From assembly GCA_014529385.2 (NCBI GenBank), contig CM043945.1:152929741-152993740 (forward strand): a stretch of 64,000 nucleotides of DNA, read 5' to 3'. The DNA is from Adiantum capillus-veneris. Lineage: Eukaryota; Streptophyta; Polypodiopsida; Polypodiales; Pteridaceae. Shown here one piece after another: positions 1 through 11,232 of this stretch (positions within the stretch are counted from its first letter, which is position 1; each line of letters begins with the position of its first letter). Made by a program: the position numbers and the translations under genes. Below the pieces are notes generated by a model that was not told the DNA's origin, made no database searches, and worked only from the letters and a program-made list of their open reading frames with translations.

Positions 1-712
1 CACCCTAATGAACCTGCCCAAGTAGGGGCCAAATATCATGTTCATTCAATCCTAAAAAGTGGCATAGGCATTTACCAACTTAAATGGCATCCTACAATAG
101 GCAAAACATCCCATGGGATATAAATGTCGTCTTCAACTAGTCTTCAAATGCAATCCCTATTTGAAAGTAACTTGAAAACCCATCCATAATGGAGTACCTC
201 TCATGACCAGCTACATGATTCAAGATCTCATCATGAAATGGCAATGGATAGTGATTCCTGTTGATTGCCGCATTCAATGGCTCATAGTCAATGCACACTC
301 GCCATTTTCCATTCTTCTTAGGAGTGATAACCACCGGGGAAACCCACTCTGACTCTTTCACGGGGTATATAATACTTGCGCCTAACAATTGGATGATCTC
401 CTCCTAAAGGAATTCCTTTTGAATTTCCCTCAATCTCCTTAGCTTCTGTGCTTTTGGCTTGTACCCTTCCTTGAGAACTATCTTGTGTATAACGCCCTTT
501 GCTCAACACAGATCTTTGTACTCCGTTGCAAGCATATTCGGAAAGGAAGCACACAATTGGGCATAGCCTTCTTTCTCTTGCTTGGTCAAATCTCCGCTCA
601 ACATATTAGCTATCTCTTCCACACCTATGCCATGAACCTGCGGTTGCACTTCCTCTTTTGCATGAGATCCCTCTACGATCACACCAAACATATCAACATC
701 AATCTTTAGCAT
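1..712 (-). pseudogene. reverse transcriptase N-terminal part, element A
   Basis: Minus-strand frames give SEWVSPVVITPKKNGKWRVC and YEPLNAAINRNHYPLPF, then YSIMDGFSSYFQIGIA, the gypsy RT fingers and catalytic motif A with its aspartate (the D of DGFS). In the last 136 bases MGCFAYCRMPFKLVNAYATF follows, the motif B region. Upstream, at 390-712, the protease-RT connection is readable (EEIANMLSGDLTKQEKEGY, then GYKPKAQKLRRL). Several stops and frame changes separate these pieces. The motif C (YxDD) would lie left of the window. Confidence 0.85.
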
Positions 713-733
713 ATCATCCTTGCTTTCCTCCTC

Positions 734-1270
734 CTATGTATCTATATAGCCCTCATCATAGGCCATCTCGGACCCGTACTCATAGCTCATCGTATCATTT
801 TCATATTCTTTCACCATAGTATGGAAATAGCTCTCTTTAGTCTTCAGGTCTAGCACCACCTGTCTTCCTCTCTCCTTATTGAAAAAGGTGAACACCCTGC
901 TTTCCCAATCTTGTTTAGCACCTATTGCAAGCAGCCACAAACTACCCAAGATGATAGGGTACACATTATCACCTACTTTCATCACAAAGAAATTGATTAG
1001 ACACTCAATGCCCATCACCTTTTCTCTTACATCCTGAGCCACGCCCAAACACCTAGCTTTAGCCATCCTCATGTGCACATTCTCAATTTGGCTACTGCTT
1101 CAACACCTATTTCCCTCATTGCGGCCTCCACCATGACGCAAAGTTGTGCTCCACCATCTATAAAGGCCTGTATCTGCATCCCCTTTTTGATGACAACATC
1201 CACAAGAGGAAGAACATCATTAGCTTTTTGGCCCTCCACATCACTTACCAGACCATATTCGAAGTAGCTG
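734..1270 (-). pseudogene. retropepsin fragment, element A
   Basis: Near 1170-1140 the minus strand reads FIDGGAQLCVM, which is the retropepsin active-site region with DGG in place of the usual DSG or DTG. About 40 residues on, after a break at 1078, it continues LGVAQDVREKVMG and VGDNVYPIILGSLWLLAIGA, the C-terminal retropepsin part with the ILG.xWL motif. It would cleave the Gag-Pol polyprotein. The changed active-site residue and the frameshift mean it is inactive. Confidence 0.7.
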
Positions 1271-1984
1271 CGTCCTAGCTAGAAATCACCTTGTGATGCC
1301 TCCTCTTCTTGCTAGTTTTTGAATCCTCTCTACTCTTGTACACTTTATCTTTGCCTTTACGAGCTCTAGTTTCTTGCTCGGTCTCCTTTTCCCTTCCAGC
1401 TCTTGCCCTTTTGTTGACCAAACTTTAACATCCTGCTTATCCATCCCAATGAAGTTCACCCTAGGGACTTCACTGCCATCCGGAGTAGTTGGTTGAACTG
1501 GATTCTTGACCACCTGCTCTCTCGAGCCATTAATTTGTGCTTGATCTCTTCCTCTACAAAAAAAAGGGTAGATACCACCTCTTTCTCTTGACGGATGATG
1601 GCAATCTAACGCAGTCCTTGTTCACCACAATTGTAGCACCTGTCGTGCAACGGCCTTGCCCGGTCTCTTGCTCCTCTTGGCTATCCTCTATCTGTCACAC
1701 TTAGCCACAATTCTTGCATTTTCTTGGACAAATCCCGTATGGTTCACACCCAATTCTATGGCACAACTGCTACACCTCAATTCCCATGGTTCGCCTTCGC
1801 AATTGCCACTGCACCATTGTAATTCTCCAAACTCTCAAAGTCTACCTTTTCCCTCAATTCAGGATGTAAGCATGCCATGAATTTATCCAATTTGAAGTAG
1901 TCACCATGCCAACTGCATGGCTACCGATAACTCTACCCAACAAGCTTCAAAATGATCCAAAAACAAATTGAATTCTTCACACAT

Positions 1985-2267
1985 ATTATTTGAGCACCTT
2001 CAGTTTGGCATCCATCTCGATAGGGGGTGCCTCTTTGTGGAAATCATGTAAGAAACGTGCCCGTAGAGCCGGCCAAGCATGGCTCCGCTTGCCTTCCAAT
2101 GATTCCTACCACACTTTGGCTTTATCGCTCATCACCAATGGAAAAGTCTGCATCTTGTTGTCCTCGTTCGGTATACGCAGTGACAATATATAGAGCTCAA
2201 AATCCACAATCCACTCGTCTGGACTCTCTTCACCTATGAAATTTGGAACATAACTCCGAGATGCCAT
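1985..2267 (-). pseudogene. gag N-terminal fragment (retrotransposon gag domain), element A
   Basis: The frame opens at an ATG at 2267 and reads MASRSYVPNFIGEESPDEW, then a typical retrotransposon-gag helix region with FPLVMSDKAKVW followed by an in-frame TAG. After the stop the same frame continues (SHAWPALRARFLHDFH) to a second stop near 1985. The product would be the capsid-like protein that packages element RNA. The pattern of a tryptophan followed by a W..L...F..F segment is seen in gypsy gag proteins generally. The reading frame is interrupted and not expressible as one protein. Confidence 0.75.
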
Positions 2268-2462
2268 CTCCACAATGAAAAAACCTGTTCTTCTTCACCA
2301 AATCAGGAACAATCAGTGTGCTTCTCAGTGGGGGCACCAGAAGATGGAAAGGAGGAAGGAATACACACTCAAAAAACACACAATGTGTGCCTCTTTACAA
2401 CCCATGGCAAACACAACACCCCTAACCCCTAGTTTTCACCTTCAAAAACGACACAAAATCAC

Positions 2463-2990
2463 TTGCACATGCTCATTTTGACACACCAATGCACACAAGC
2501 TTCTCGAGAAGCTTCGACACATATCACACACCCAAAGCCTCTATTCCACACCACAAACACGCAGAATTCTCTCTCTCTCTCTCTCTCTCTAGACAAGCTC
2601 AACCAAGCCATTCATCCAACCAAGTTTGACCCCAACACAATCGAAAAGGTTCACCACGACAATCACACCAACCAAGGCATCCTTGTCTTCAAAACCAAAG
2701 AGGCGCGCATAGCACTTCTACACCAAGGACGACTTCTCAAGGGCAATAAAATATGGATTAGTGAGGCTTTGACCCCTGCCCAACTCAAAGTCAAGAAACA
2801 AGAACTCCAAAAGGTTCGAGAAGCGCGAGCAGCTGGTAAGTGGGTTGTCTATCGAGGTGGCAAGGCCATTATCGAGGACTTTTGGGCTCCAAAAACACCC
2901 AAGCCACTTTCTCCCTCTCCCCCCCTAAGTGACATATGTCACATTTTTTGTTGTATCCACAGTAGTCATGACTTCTATGTACTCCTCTAG
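2463..2990 (+). CDS. retroelement ORF1-like fragment
   Basis: A 175-codon open frame. Its first 45 residues are probably spurious, because they are partly encoded by a (CT)n run. Residues about 70-145 read like the nucleic-acid-binding protein of non-LTR elements: ARIALLHQGRLLKGNKIWIS, EALTPAQLKVKKQELQKVRE, then KWVVYRGGKAIIEDF. The pattern 'lkg.kI.i.E.LTp.q......l...R.a.gkW.v..g.g' recurs in ORF1 or linked domains of LINE-type elements and in some phage-like plant repeats. No RT follows downstream in this window, so this is a fragment. Assignment to a LINE lineage is an inference. Confidence 0.45.
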   Translation: MHMLILTHQCTQASREASTHITHPKPLFHTTNTQNSLSLSLSLDKLNQAIHPTKFDPNTIEKVHHDNHTNQGILVFKTKEARIALLHQGRLLKGNKIWISEALTPAQLKVKKQELQKVREARAAGKWVVYRGGKAIIEDFWAPKTPKPLSPSPPLSDICHIFCCIHSSHDFYVLL

Positions 2991-3057
2991 TAAGAGGTCC
3001 AGTTATGTATGTTCTCTTGGTCCCATAGGTCATATTTGACCTCCGAGGACGATATTG

Positions 3058-3060
<3 letters not shown>

Positions 3061-3112
<52 letters not shown>
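3061..3112 (+). repeat. (TC)26 microsatellite
   Basis: An uninterrupted run of 26 TC dinucleotides. It creates spurious SLSLSL and RERERE reading frames on the two strands. Confidence 0.98.
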
Positions 3113-3115
<3 letters not shown>

Positions 3116-3960
3116 TTACGTACGCGGACCTCGGTTCGGGGTTGCACCCAATCGCACCGACACCGGCAACACAAGCAAAGAACATGCGTAAAAGAGAATC
3201 GGCACCAAGAGGGGGGGAATCGTGAGCTCCTTCTTGTAAAAGCTTACAGAGTCACCATGGCTTACACAGAGCAATGCTTCTCTTCACCTGCTCCAAAAAA
3301 ACTCCTTGGCAAAAAAGCCCCTTACAACTCTTCAAAAGGCCTCTTATACGGAGCTCTACTTTTTTTTTTTTTAAAAGGTGGGTTTTTTACTCGTGTAGCT
3401 CTACGAGCTCTTTTTGATTTTTGAGACCCCATTTCACACACCACTTTAGTACATTTGATAGGGTGCCAACACCTCATCAACCCTCTCTCTCTTCACCATA
3501 TGTCAGTCCTCTTTGTGCCTTAAAGGAAGGCACGACGCCGTGACAGCCTCTTGAGCACACTTTCCCTTCAATATAATATTTGGCCCGTTTGTGGGTGCCG
3601 TGGGAATGGTCCTCCCACCTCCGGATAACAATGCTCGAAGGCCTGCACCACCGTCAAACGCTAGCACAGAGGTGCTGCTTTCAACCAAAATCATCGTTGA
3701 GCACCCCAGAGGGCCGTCAACCTACGTACGCAGTGCCCAGGTGAGGAGGCCATGGCTATGGGAGCAAGGGAGCACTCTCTCTCTCCCAAGTGATATACCT
3801 CAAGGGGGACATACCTTAGGCTATATACCATGGCATTTTGCAGCTAATCTTTGCATATGGGACAAACGTGGTGCCACATGGCTCCTCCACGATGGCCCCC
3901 CACTGAAATCTGCAAATTTCTCAAAATGCCCAAAGGTTGAACCCACCCTGCCATTTTAAC
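3113..3960 (+). other. possible LTR/PBS junction with start of a gag-like frame
   Basis: Near 3582 the sequence TATTTGGCCCGTTTGTGGG resembles the LTR end plus primer-binding site of Tat-type plant gypsy elements (usually TTTGGCGCCGTCTGTGGG or similar). It is followed at 3591 by an ATG frame MGAVGMVLPPPDNNARRPAP that stays open to 3957. The upstream AT-rich 450 bases could be the end of an LTR, but no second LTR copy is present, so the boundary cannot be proved. The frame after about residue 45 has no recognisable domain. Confidence 0.35.
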
Positions 3961-4644
3961 CTGCAAATCTTCTAATGGCCATAACTTGCTCATCTGGGAC
4001 CTGATCCTTAATCCAAAAGGACCGGCATGCTCCACAACTTGAGCTCTTCAACCCTATCCATTAATAGCATCTCTCACCATCTGTCCCTCTCTACCCTATC
4101 CATCGCGGATATGCAAAGCTTTCTAATTTTGAACTTTAATATCTTTTACATCGTGGCTCCGTTTGAGGAGCTGTCTGGACCGGTTTCTACAACATCTCAA
4201 ACACTACGTTCCAAGGCATCAAATCAACACTTAGAACACTTGGACCTACCATCATGATTAGACATTTCTAGAGCTCTCTTGGCCTAAGAAACCTCATCAA
4301 GCATGCATTTTTGTTGCCCTTCGCCTGCCTAGGGTCCTCACATGTGCTTACGCACTTGGTCCCACACCTTTAGGCACCCATAGCACTGCTTGACACCACT
4401 TCTAGCTTTGACCAACTTTGGTTGTACCAATGTATGAGATAGTGTTCTAGTCTTCCAAGTAGGCCATGTTTATGTAGTATAATTTTTTTCAAGAATGTTT
4501 CTTATCATATATGAAAAAGTACAACATATTCTATTGGACAATCTTCCCATGTAAGCTCTATGTTTAAGATTTTGACTAAATTTTCCAATTGATCTATTTC
4601 AATCCACTGTGTCTCAAAAACTTAATCGAATGCTAATGTATTTG
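3961..4644. other. intergenic sequence, no gene seen
   Basis: Unique-looking sequence between the possible LTR/PBS junction and repeat X copy 1. No reading frame of interest, no terminal repeats recognised. Confidence 0.5.
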
Positions 4645-5345
4645 GTTTGTTTAGCCATTGTTAAGTATTATTGTAAAATAGGGTTGTGGTGTATATTATA
4701 TTGAAATACTTCTAATAAATAAGAAGGTAATGTACTAATATGTGTTGTTAAAATAGAATCTAATACATTAACTACTAATGGATTATCAAGTATAATTGTT
4801 AAAGAAATATAACCAAACGTAATACTACTATATGTTTGAGTTACATCGACTAAAACATCTATTAATGAAAGTAATTGTAATGATAAAGTATCTATGGTAA
4901 ATATGGATTACAAATAAGATCGGTCGTAAAATACGATATATTTAGCTTTATCAAAATATGGTTTACATAACTTGCATAGATTTATTTGCTTAGTTGTATA
5001 ATTATTAACTACATGTATTTCTAAAAATGGATTTGATAAATGAAATAGTGTTGGTATTACATATTTATTTTATATTGATTTCTAATAATTCTTACTATGT
5101 ACTTTTAATTCAATTGAACCGCATGTATTGCAGTAACAAAGTTTTTTAATAGTTTTACGACAACAAATGTCCCAATCAATTGTATCTTTCAACGTAGACT
5201 TAAAATATGGATAAGAAGGTAAACATTTTCTTTTTTGATATTCCAATGTGAGTTTCTTTTGTGATTTTTTGTTCTTTTATTGATGAAATTTTAATCTTGA
5301 TTACATAGTATAAGATTAAATGCTTTAATGGGAGGTTAAAGATTT
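4645..5345 (-). pseudogene. degenerate Cys-pair protein of repeat X (copy 1)
   Basis: The minus strand of X keeps a recognisable protein through several frames. In copy 1, DTIDWDICCRKTIKKLCYCN followed by TCGSIELKVHS is readable near 5165-5110. Downstream pieces match copy 2 (see 14391-15341). Two CxxC pairs suggest a zinc-binding region. Stops and frameshifts are frequent, so it is not functional. I do not recognise the family. Confidence 0.4.
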
Positions 5346-5520
5346 TATAAATACCTTGATATTGAGCGTTGTGAATAATAGTCCAATTACTTTACTTGAA
5401 ATAATTGTACTAGAAAACATTAAAATGAAAATGAAAAAATAACGAGTATTATTTGAAAGGGCTAAAATTTAAAATATCTATCAGACGAGCATGTTAAGTT
5501 GTATAAATTTGCAAAAATTG

Positions 5521-5521
<1 letters not shown>

Positions 5522-5567
<46 letters not shown>

Positions 5568-5569
5568 TT

Positions 5570-5620
<51 letters not shown>
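5522..5620. repeat. compound microsatellite (AC)n-(TG)n-(GA)n
   Basis: An AC run (about 5522-5558), a 9-base spacer, a TG run (about 5568-5594), then a GA run to 5620. The AC and TG arms are complementary and could fold into a hairpin. The homologous site in X copy 2 (15478-15567) has the same architecture with different run lengths. Confidence 0.95.
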
Positions 5621-6185
5621 TGGTTTGAATTTTTGCATTTATTAGCATCTTGCATGGTGCCACATGTATTCAAGATGCAATCCTATCTTGTTGCATATGG
5701 AGGAAGGATGCCCTTTCTTTGCATCCACTGAAAATAACCCAGAGATTCTTAGCCCTACCCCTCTTAGACATATCTTGCAACAATAAGTGTAGTTTTCTAA
5801 AGTACGCTAGATTTGGCATACATGTTAACCAAGTCACAATGGTTTTTTTGAACATCCCTTGACAAACAAGATCATCATGAATTCTTTTTCCCCTATTAGG
5901 GTCATCAATGACCGATGATTAACAATGTCATGCAAGCAGTAGGTTCCCCCAAACTCAAAAAAAAAAAAAAACCTTTCAAAACATCTTACGTGCAAAAGTG
6001 AAGGGTAAATTAAGGAAATGAAAAGACCCAAGAAAGTGAAAAGTTAAAGACTTTTCATGTCCTTATAAAAAGGTGGATCTAATGCACCTTGCTACATTTG
6101 TTGGCCAAGAAGGCCATAGGAAAGTGGTTGAGAAAAACGTGCAATTCTCTCACCATCAAGTGGTCACCTTCATATTAACTTTTAT

Positions 6186-6267
6186 AGGTGACATTTCAAG
6201 TCATTTCAAGTCTTACTATATTCATTTGAACATTTTCATTATGAAAATGAGTGTGTGTGTGTGCATG

Positions 6268-6307
<40 letters not shown>

Positions 6308-6825
6308 CATCAAAGTGTTCGAAAAAAAACATTTTTACAAACATACAAAATTTCTTTTCTTGAATTTTTCAGGTTTTTACATTATTTTTCTCTATTTCGG
6401 GGTGGAACTTCTCCTTTTTCCCTTGCTCTCAATTGACATTTTTGAAATTGAAAACAACACCTGTGTTAGAAAAAAACTGGGATCTAGTGTATTTTAATCG
6501 GCTAAAATTGAAAAATCTCGGCTAGATTTTAAGCTTGTCTTTAAGAAAACCGACAAATTTACACAAGTTTTAGTGTTATTGTCGGCAAAAGATTCAAAAT
6601 TTGACTTATAAACCGAGAGAATTTCAAGTTTCCTCTTATTTTGACTGTCTAGAAAAAATGTAGTTTTCTAGCCATGAACGACACGATATTAAGTTGAGAC
6701 ACATTTTTCTTGAGAACACATACCATTAACATGTCAAATGTGTAGGTGACATTTCAAGTCATTTCAAGCCTTACTATATTCATTTGAACATTTTCATTAT
6801 GAAAATGAGTGTGTGTGTGTGCATG

Positions 6826-6873
<48 letters not shown>

Positions 6874-7425
6874 AAAGTGTTCAAAAAAAAACATTTTTAC
6901 AGACATACAAAATTTCTTTTCTTGAAATATGCATAGAGGAAATGTTAAAAATTAGATTTATTTTTCAAGTTTTTACATTATTTTTCTCTATTTCGGGGTG
7001 GAACTTCTCCTTTTTCCCTTGCTCTCAACTGACATTTTTGAAATTGAAAACAACACCAGTGTTAGAAAAAAACTGGGATCTAGTGTATTTTAATCGGCTA
7101 AAATTGAAAAATCTCGGCTAGATTTTAAGATTGTCTTTAAGAAAACCGACAAATTTACACAAGTTTTAGTGTAATTGTCGGCAAAAGATTCAAAGTTTGA
7201 CCTATAAACCAAGAGAATTTCAAGTTTCCTCTTATTTTGACTGTCTAGAAAAAATGTAGTTTTCTAGCCATGAACGATACGATATTAAGTTGAGACACAT
7301 TTTTCTTGAGAACACATACCATTAACATGTCAAATGTGTAGGTGACATTTCAAGTCATTTCAAGCCTTACTATATTCATTTGAACATTTTCATTATGAAA
7401 ATGAGTGTGTGTGTGTGTGTGCATG

Positions 7426-7463
<38 letters not shown>

Positions 7464-7929
7464 AAAGTGTTCAAAAAAAAACATTTTTACAGACATACAA
7501 AATTTCTTTTCTTGAAATATGCATAGAGGAAATGTTAAAAATTAGATTTATTTTTCAAGTTTTTACATTATTTTTCTCTATTTCGGGGTGGAACTTCTCC
7601 TTTTTCCCTTGCTCTCAACTGACATTTTTGAAATTGAAAACAACACCAGTGTTAGAAAAAAACTGGGATCTAGTGTATTTTAATCGGCTAAAATTGAAAA
7701 ATCACGGCTAGATTTTAAGATTGTCTTTAAGAAAACCGACAAATTTACACAAGTTTTAGTGTAATTGTCGGCAAAAGATTCAAAATTTGACCTATAAACC
7801 AAGAGAATTTCAAGTTTCCTCTTATTTTGACTGTCTAGAAAAAATGTAGTTTTCTAACCATGAACGATACGATATTAAGTTGAGACACATTTTTCTTGAG
7901 AACACATACCATTAACATGTCAAATGTGT
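6186..7929 (+). repeat. tandem array, three units of about 590 bp
   Basis: Units start at 6186, 6744 and 7340, each with AGGTGACATTTCAAGTCATT, and are 558, 596 and 590 bp long. Each holds a short (TG)n, CATGTGCAT, then a (CT)n tract, followed by AT-rich sequence and the phrase AATCGGCTAAAATTG. Units 2 and 3 are nearly identical. Unit 1 lacks about 39 bp near GAAATATGCATAGAGG. The array is absent from X copy 2. Short reading frames through the CT tract are spurious. Confidence 0.95.
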
Positions 7930-8358
7930 TCTAATAATCATTTATTACAACAAAAAATGATGCCTTCATGAGGCCACTGTGGTGAACTGTTCACCTTGTT
8001 TTTTTAATGCTTTATTTTTCCTTGATTCTCTTTAGAGTGTCTTACACTATGTAGATAGTGAATATATATTTTTGAAGCCATTAGGAATACCTTACAAAAG
8101 AAGTCATGCATCCTTTTGTCCATATTATTGTCTTTTCTATGCCGCATGCCTTCAACATGAAAGCATAGTTGATAGAATTTAGAGAGATTTCTTCTCTTTG
8201 CATTTGCAGAAAACAACCCATAGCTTCTTGGATCTATCCTTCTTGGACATAGCTTGCAATAAATGTGTACTCCAAGAGACTAGATTCATGACATTTTGGC
8301 TTTCTAAAGTACACCACATTTGACATATATGTTGACCAAGGTAGTCCTAAGCACAATG

Positions 8359-9001
8359 TGTAACAGAAAAACATAAGAAAGCGTGCGAAATGACTCGAAA
8401 TATAGGGAGACAAAAAATGATGGGACGGTGAAGAACCATAAAGTAGAACGGGATACATGAGGAGGTTAAATGGTGATTAAGGTAAAAGAGGGTGGGACAC
8501 CAAATGCATTTCGTTCATAATGAGCTCATTAGTGGTGTGAGTTTAGAGATACAAATGGAGGAGGTGGGCGGGGTTTTATAGAGGGGCAATTTGAGGTGGG
8601 ATGTTTTTTGGGGGGAAAAAGGGAGTTAATGGTAATGTACTCAAGTACATAGGGAAAGAGTTAGGGTAGAGGTGGTGGTACTTGTTTTATTGATGAGAGG
8701 TAGACAAGTAGTACTAAAAAGAGTTAAGTTCTTTGAGGAGGATGGTGAGGGTGATTTGATGCCAAAAATTGGGGGGGGGGGATTGTGCGGGTTTGATGGA
8801 GGAAGGCAAAAATAGGTGGGAGGAAGTTAAGGGACAGAGTAGAAGGTAGGTACCAACCGCTACTACCCATATGAGCCAAAAACAAACATAGAGAGCCATT
8901 ACAACATAGGTTAGGGGTACATAAAAGTGGAGCTATCCAAAATTTTATTAAACGAAGGTGGGTGGCATGACCTACCTTGTAGGGAAGGGGCGCAAAAAAG
9001 T
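8359..9001 (-). repeat. left pseudo-LTR of the PLE (downstream end)
   Basis: Starts at GTAACAGAAAAACATAAG and ends at GGGGCGCAAAAAAG, and matches 13545-14390 in the same orientation. The right copy has about 180 bp of extra G-rich sequence (about 13978-14160) and a small internal duplication. The repeat holds a hammerhead motif at 8497-8538. Confidence 0.85.
8497..8538 (-). ncRNA. hammerhead ribozyme motif (left pseudo-LTR)
   Basis: On the minus strand: stem I strand ACACCA, core CTAATGA, stem II GCTCA-TTA-TGAAC, GAAA, a very short palindromic stem III (ATGCAT), T, and the other stem I strand TGGTGT, which pairs perfectly with ACACCA. This is the layout of the minimal type I hammerheads of PLEs. 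The core has A where the invariant G5 should be (CTGATGA is the consensus), and one stem II pair is broken, so this copy is probably inactive. Confidence 0.75.
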
Positions 9002-9268
9002 GGGGCTTTTTGAATTAATATTTGCAGAAGGTGTGTGGCATGCTTTACTAGAAAGACATGCCTCCTATCCAAAATTTATGGGTGTCCGTTGGGGTGGTGT
9101 AAGGTATGCACAAGAAGTTTATGGATGTTGGGCCCCGAGGTCCAACAAATGGTGGGTCTAGGTAGATGTGAGAGTGTGGGGTTGTACTGGCAAGCCCAAG
9201 AAATAGGATTGCTGACACAAAGAGAGGGTGATCGCCTTCTTGTGAAGGCGTAAAAGGTAGCTTGAAGG

Positions 9269-10860
9269 TTATGGGGGGTGTTTTCTTAAACCGGAGTGCT
9301 GGTTCCATGAGGGAGTACGGTTCTGATAGGTAACATTGTTGAACACATTATGGAGAAACCTTTGTGGGTAGCCTTTTGCCCTAAGGAGTTTGTAGAAGAG
9401 GCTGCAGATAATGAGGAAACCTGCCAAGGAGCTCTCTCTAATGATATATCTTTTGAGTTTATTCATGATGAAAGCTACTTTTTGATGTGTAGGGTGCCAA
9501 GAGATCCAAGGGATGTAGTTATAAGCGTTTAAGGGTTTTTGGTGGCAATGGGAGTCCAAAATGTTTGAGGAGGCAAACTTGGTACCTTTATGAAATTCTA
9601 TGTCCAGGATAGTGGCGTGGTTGGGAGAGATGTGGCTTGAGATTTTGATGTGTTTTTGAAGTGGTTTTCCATAATCATTCAAGAGAGAGGTGAGGGAAGC
9701 CTAAGAGCCTACCCATAGTCCAAAGACATCATCTACATAGCGCTTGAAGTAAAGAAGGTTAGGATTGTGCAGAAGAGAGGAAGAGGCTTCTAAATGGCAT
9801 AAAAATAGGCATGCATACACTACGGCAAAATTGGAACCCATAGCTGTGCCCTTGACTTGTTTCAAAAAATTTCCTTTGAAAGTAATGTAATGGTGTGACA
9901 AGATGGGAGCCGCAAGAGAGAGGATAAAGTGAGTTTTAGGTGGGTCAAAATGGGTAGCTATGGAGGCTTTGAGGGCTAAGAGTCCTTGGTTGATTGGGAT
10001 ACTGGGATAGAGAGCCTCCACATCAAAAGTGAAGAGGAGGGTATTGGGTGGGAGGAGGAGTTTGTTAAGGTCTTGGATGAGGGTGAGAGAGTTTTTAAGA
10101 TTTTGCTTATAGGTGAGGAGGATAGGGAAAAGTTCCAAGTGCAACCATATGGACGCCTTTTCAAAGATATAGCCTTTGTAGGAGAAAATAGGCCGTGTGA
10201 CAAGGGAGGGTTTGTAGAATTTTGGGATGAAGTATATGGGGCAAGGTTTAAGCTGCTTGTCAAGGGGCGAGAGGATGAAGTTACGATCCGATGCTGGTAA
10301 CGACAAAAATTGGATGGTAAGGGAGGAGAGGAGGGAGGCAATAAAGGAAAAGGGGATGGAAGAGCAATCCTCATAAGTGGAGGTATCGTTGAGGTGGGTG
10401 AGGGCATTGCTTTCATACCAATCCAAAGGTAAGATGGCCAAGCCTAAGTTCCTGTCTGCAGGTTTTATGACAATTGAAGGGTCCAAATTGAGGCTACATA
10501 AGGCTTGTGAGACAAAATGGGGATTTTTTGAAGGTGGGAAGAAATTAGAGCAAAAAAGGCGGGTAAGGTTATGATGGGTTATTGTGTAAGATTAGATTGA
10601 GAGCGGGGTTTTCCAAGGACGGCTTCCAAAGGGGATTTGGTATCTTGAAAGCAGAAGGTGGTGGGGTTGGATGATTCTTGAAAAAAAGCTTTAGATTCAT
10701 AATTCTTGCCATGATGTCGTGTGCATGAAGAAGTGATGTGGGTGAAGGATTTGGAGGGGGGGGATGTATTTCAAACCTAAAGCTAGGCACCGCTTTTTCG
10801 GGAGAGAGAGTATCTTAGGCGTAAGGTTGTGCACTTTAAAATTGGAAACCCCATGATCTA
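9269..10860 (-). pseudogene. PLE reverse transcriptase
   Basis: The main block (10486-9701, 261 codons) has IKPADRNLGLAILPLDWY at its N-terminus, catalytic motif A as FDVEALYPSIP (aspartate about residue 155), GTAMGSNFA (about 213-221, the PLE 'MGS' motif) and motif C as RYVDDVFGLW (about 249-258). One stop follows, then the same frame continues at 9682-9269 with the thumb region (KLKRYIIRESSLAGFL, KLLRAKGYPQRFL). Upstream, in another frame at about 10850-10760, VHNLTPKILSLPKKRCLALG and LKYIPP match the conserved segment that precedes RT in this superfamily. Both catalytic aspartate sites are intact, so the decay is by stop and frameshift. It would copy element RNA into DNA at the target. Confidence 0.85.
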
Positions 10861-11232
10861 ATGAGAAGGATTTAACCTTACCAAAGAAGAGAAGCTTGTA
10901 GCCTTGAGGGTTTGTAAGGGGTAGCCAAAACTTTTTTCTCATCTGTCCTTTCACTTTGTAGGTTGGGAGCTCGAGGTGTTTTTTGCCAAAAGGTCTTATA
11001 GAGGCAGTGTTGGAGATCCAAAGATGGGAGGGGGGGGGGGGGGGGGGGGCTTGGAGAAGGAAAGATGCACGCATGTAGTGGGATGTTGTAGCCCTAGTCC
11101 CTCCTCCCTCTCACTTTTCCCAAGCGTTTTGAATGGTAGTGGGAGGTGTGATTTTGAACTGAGGCTTTCTTGTGGGAGGAGGAGGGAAAAGATGATAAAT
11201 CGGAAATGGTAGGGTGTGGGGGGCTGAGAGAT

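Larger units (their letters stand above)
1..2267 (-). mobile_element. Ty3/gypsy gag-pol remnant A (truncated by window edge)
   Basis: On the minus strand the order gag, spacer, protease, connection, reverse transcriptase can be read from 2267 down to 1, the standard Ty3/gypsy order. The copy is dead: gag has an in-frame TAG, and the frame changes several times between gag and RT. The 3' part (rest of RT, RNase H, integrase, LTR) lies outside the window. No LTR was recognised upstream of gag. Confidence 0.9.
4645..8358. repeat. unclassified repeat X, copy 1
   Basis: The stretch 4645-6102 aligns by eye with 14587-16050, and 7996-8358 with 18639-19005, in the same orientation and at high similarity. 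The 1.9 kb between the two blocks (6103-7995) is present only here and contains a tandem array. The repeat carries a degenerate Cys-rich frame on the minus strand and an AC/TG/GA microsatellite. Its 3' neighbour at 8359 is the left pseudo-LTR of the Penelope-like element. I could not find terminal repeats, so the class of X is unknown. Confidence 0.75.

Noticed and set aside
6073-7711. Reading frames with CVCVC/SLSLSL repeats in the tandem array
   Set aside because: They are translations of (TG)n and (CT)n microsatellites. No codon-level conservation beyond DNA identity of the units.
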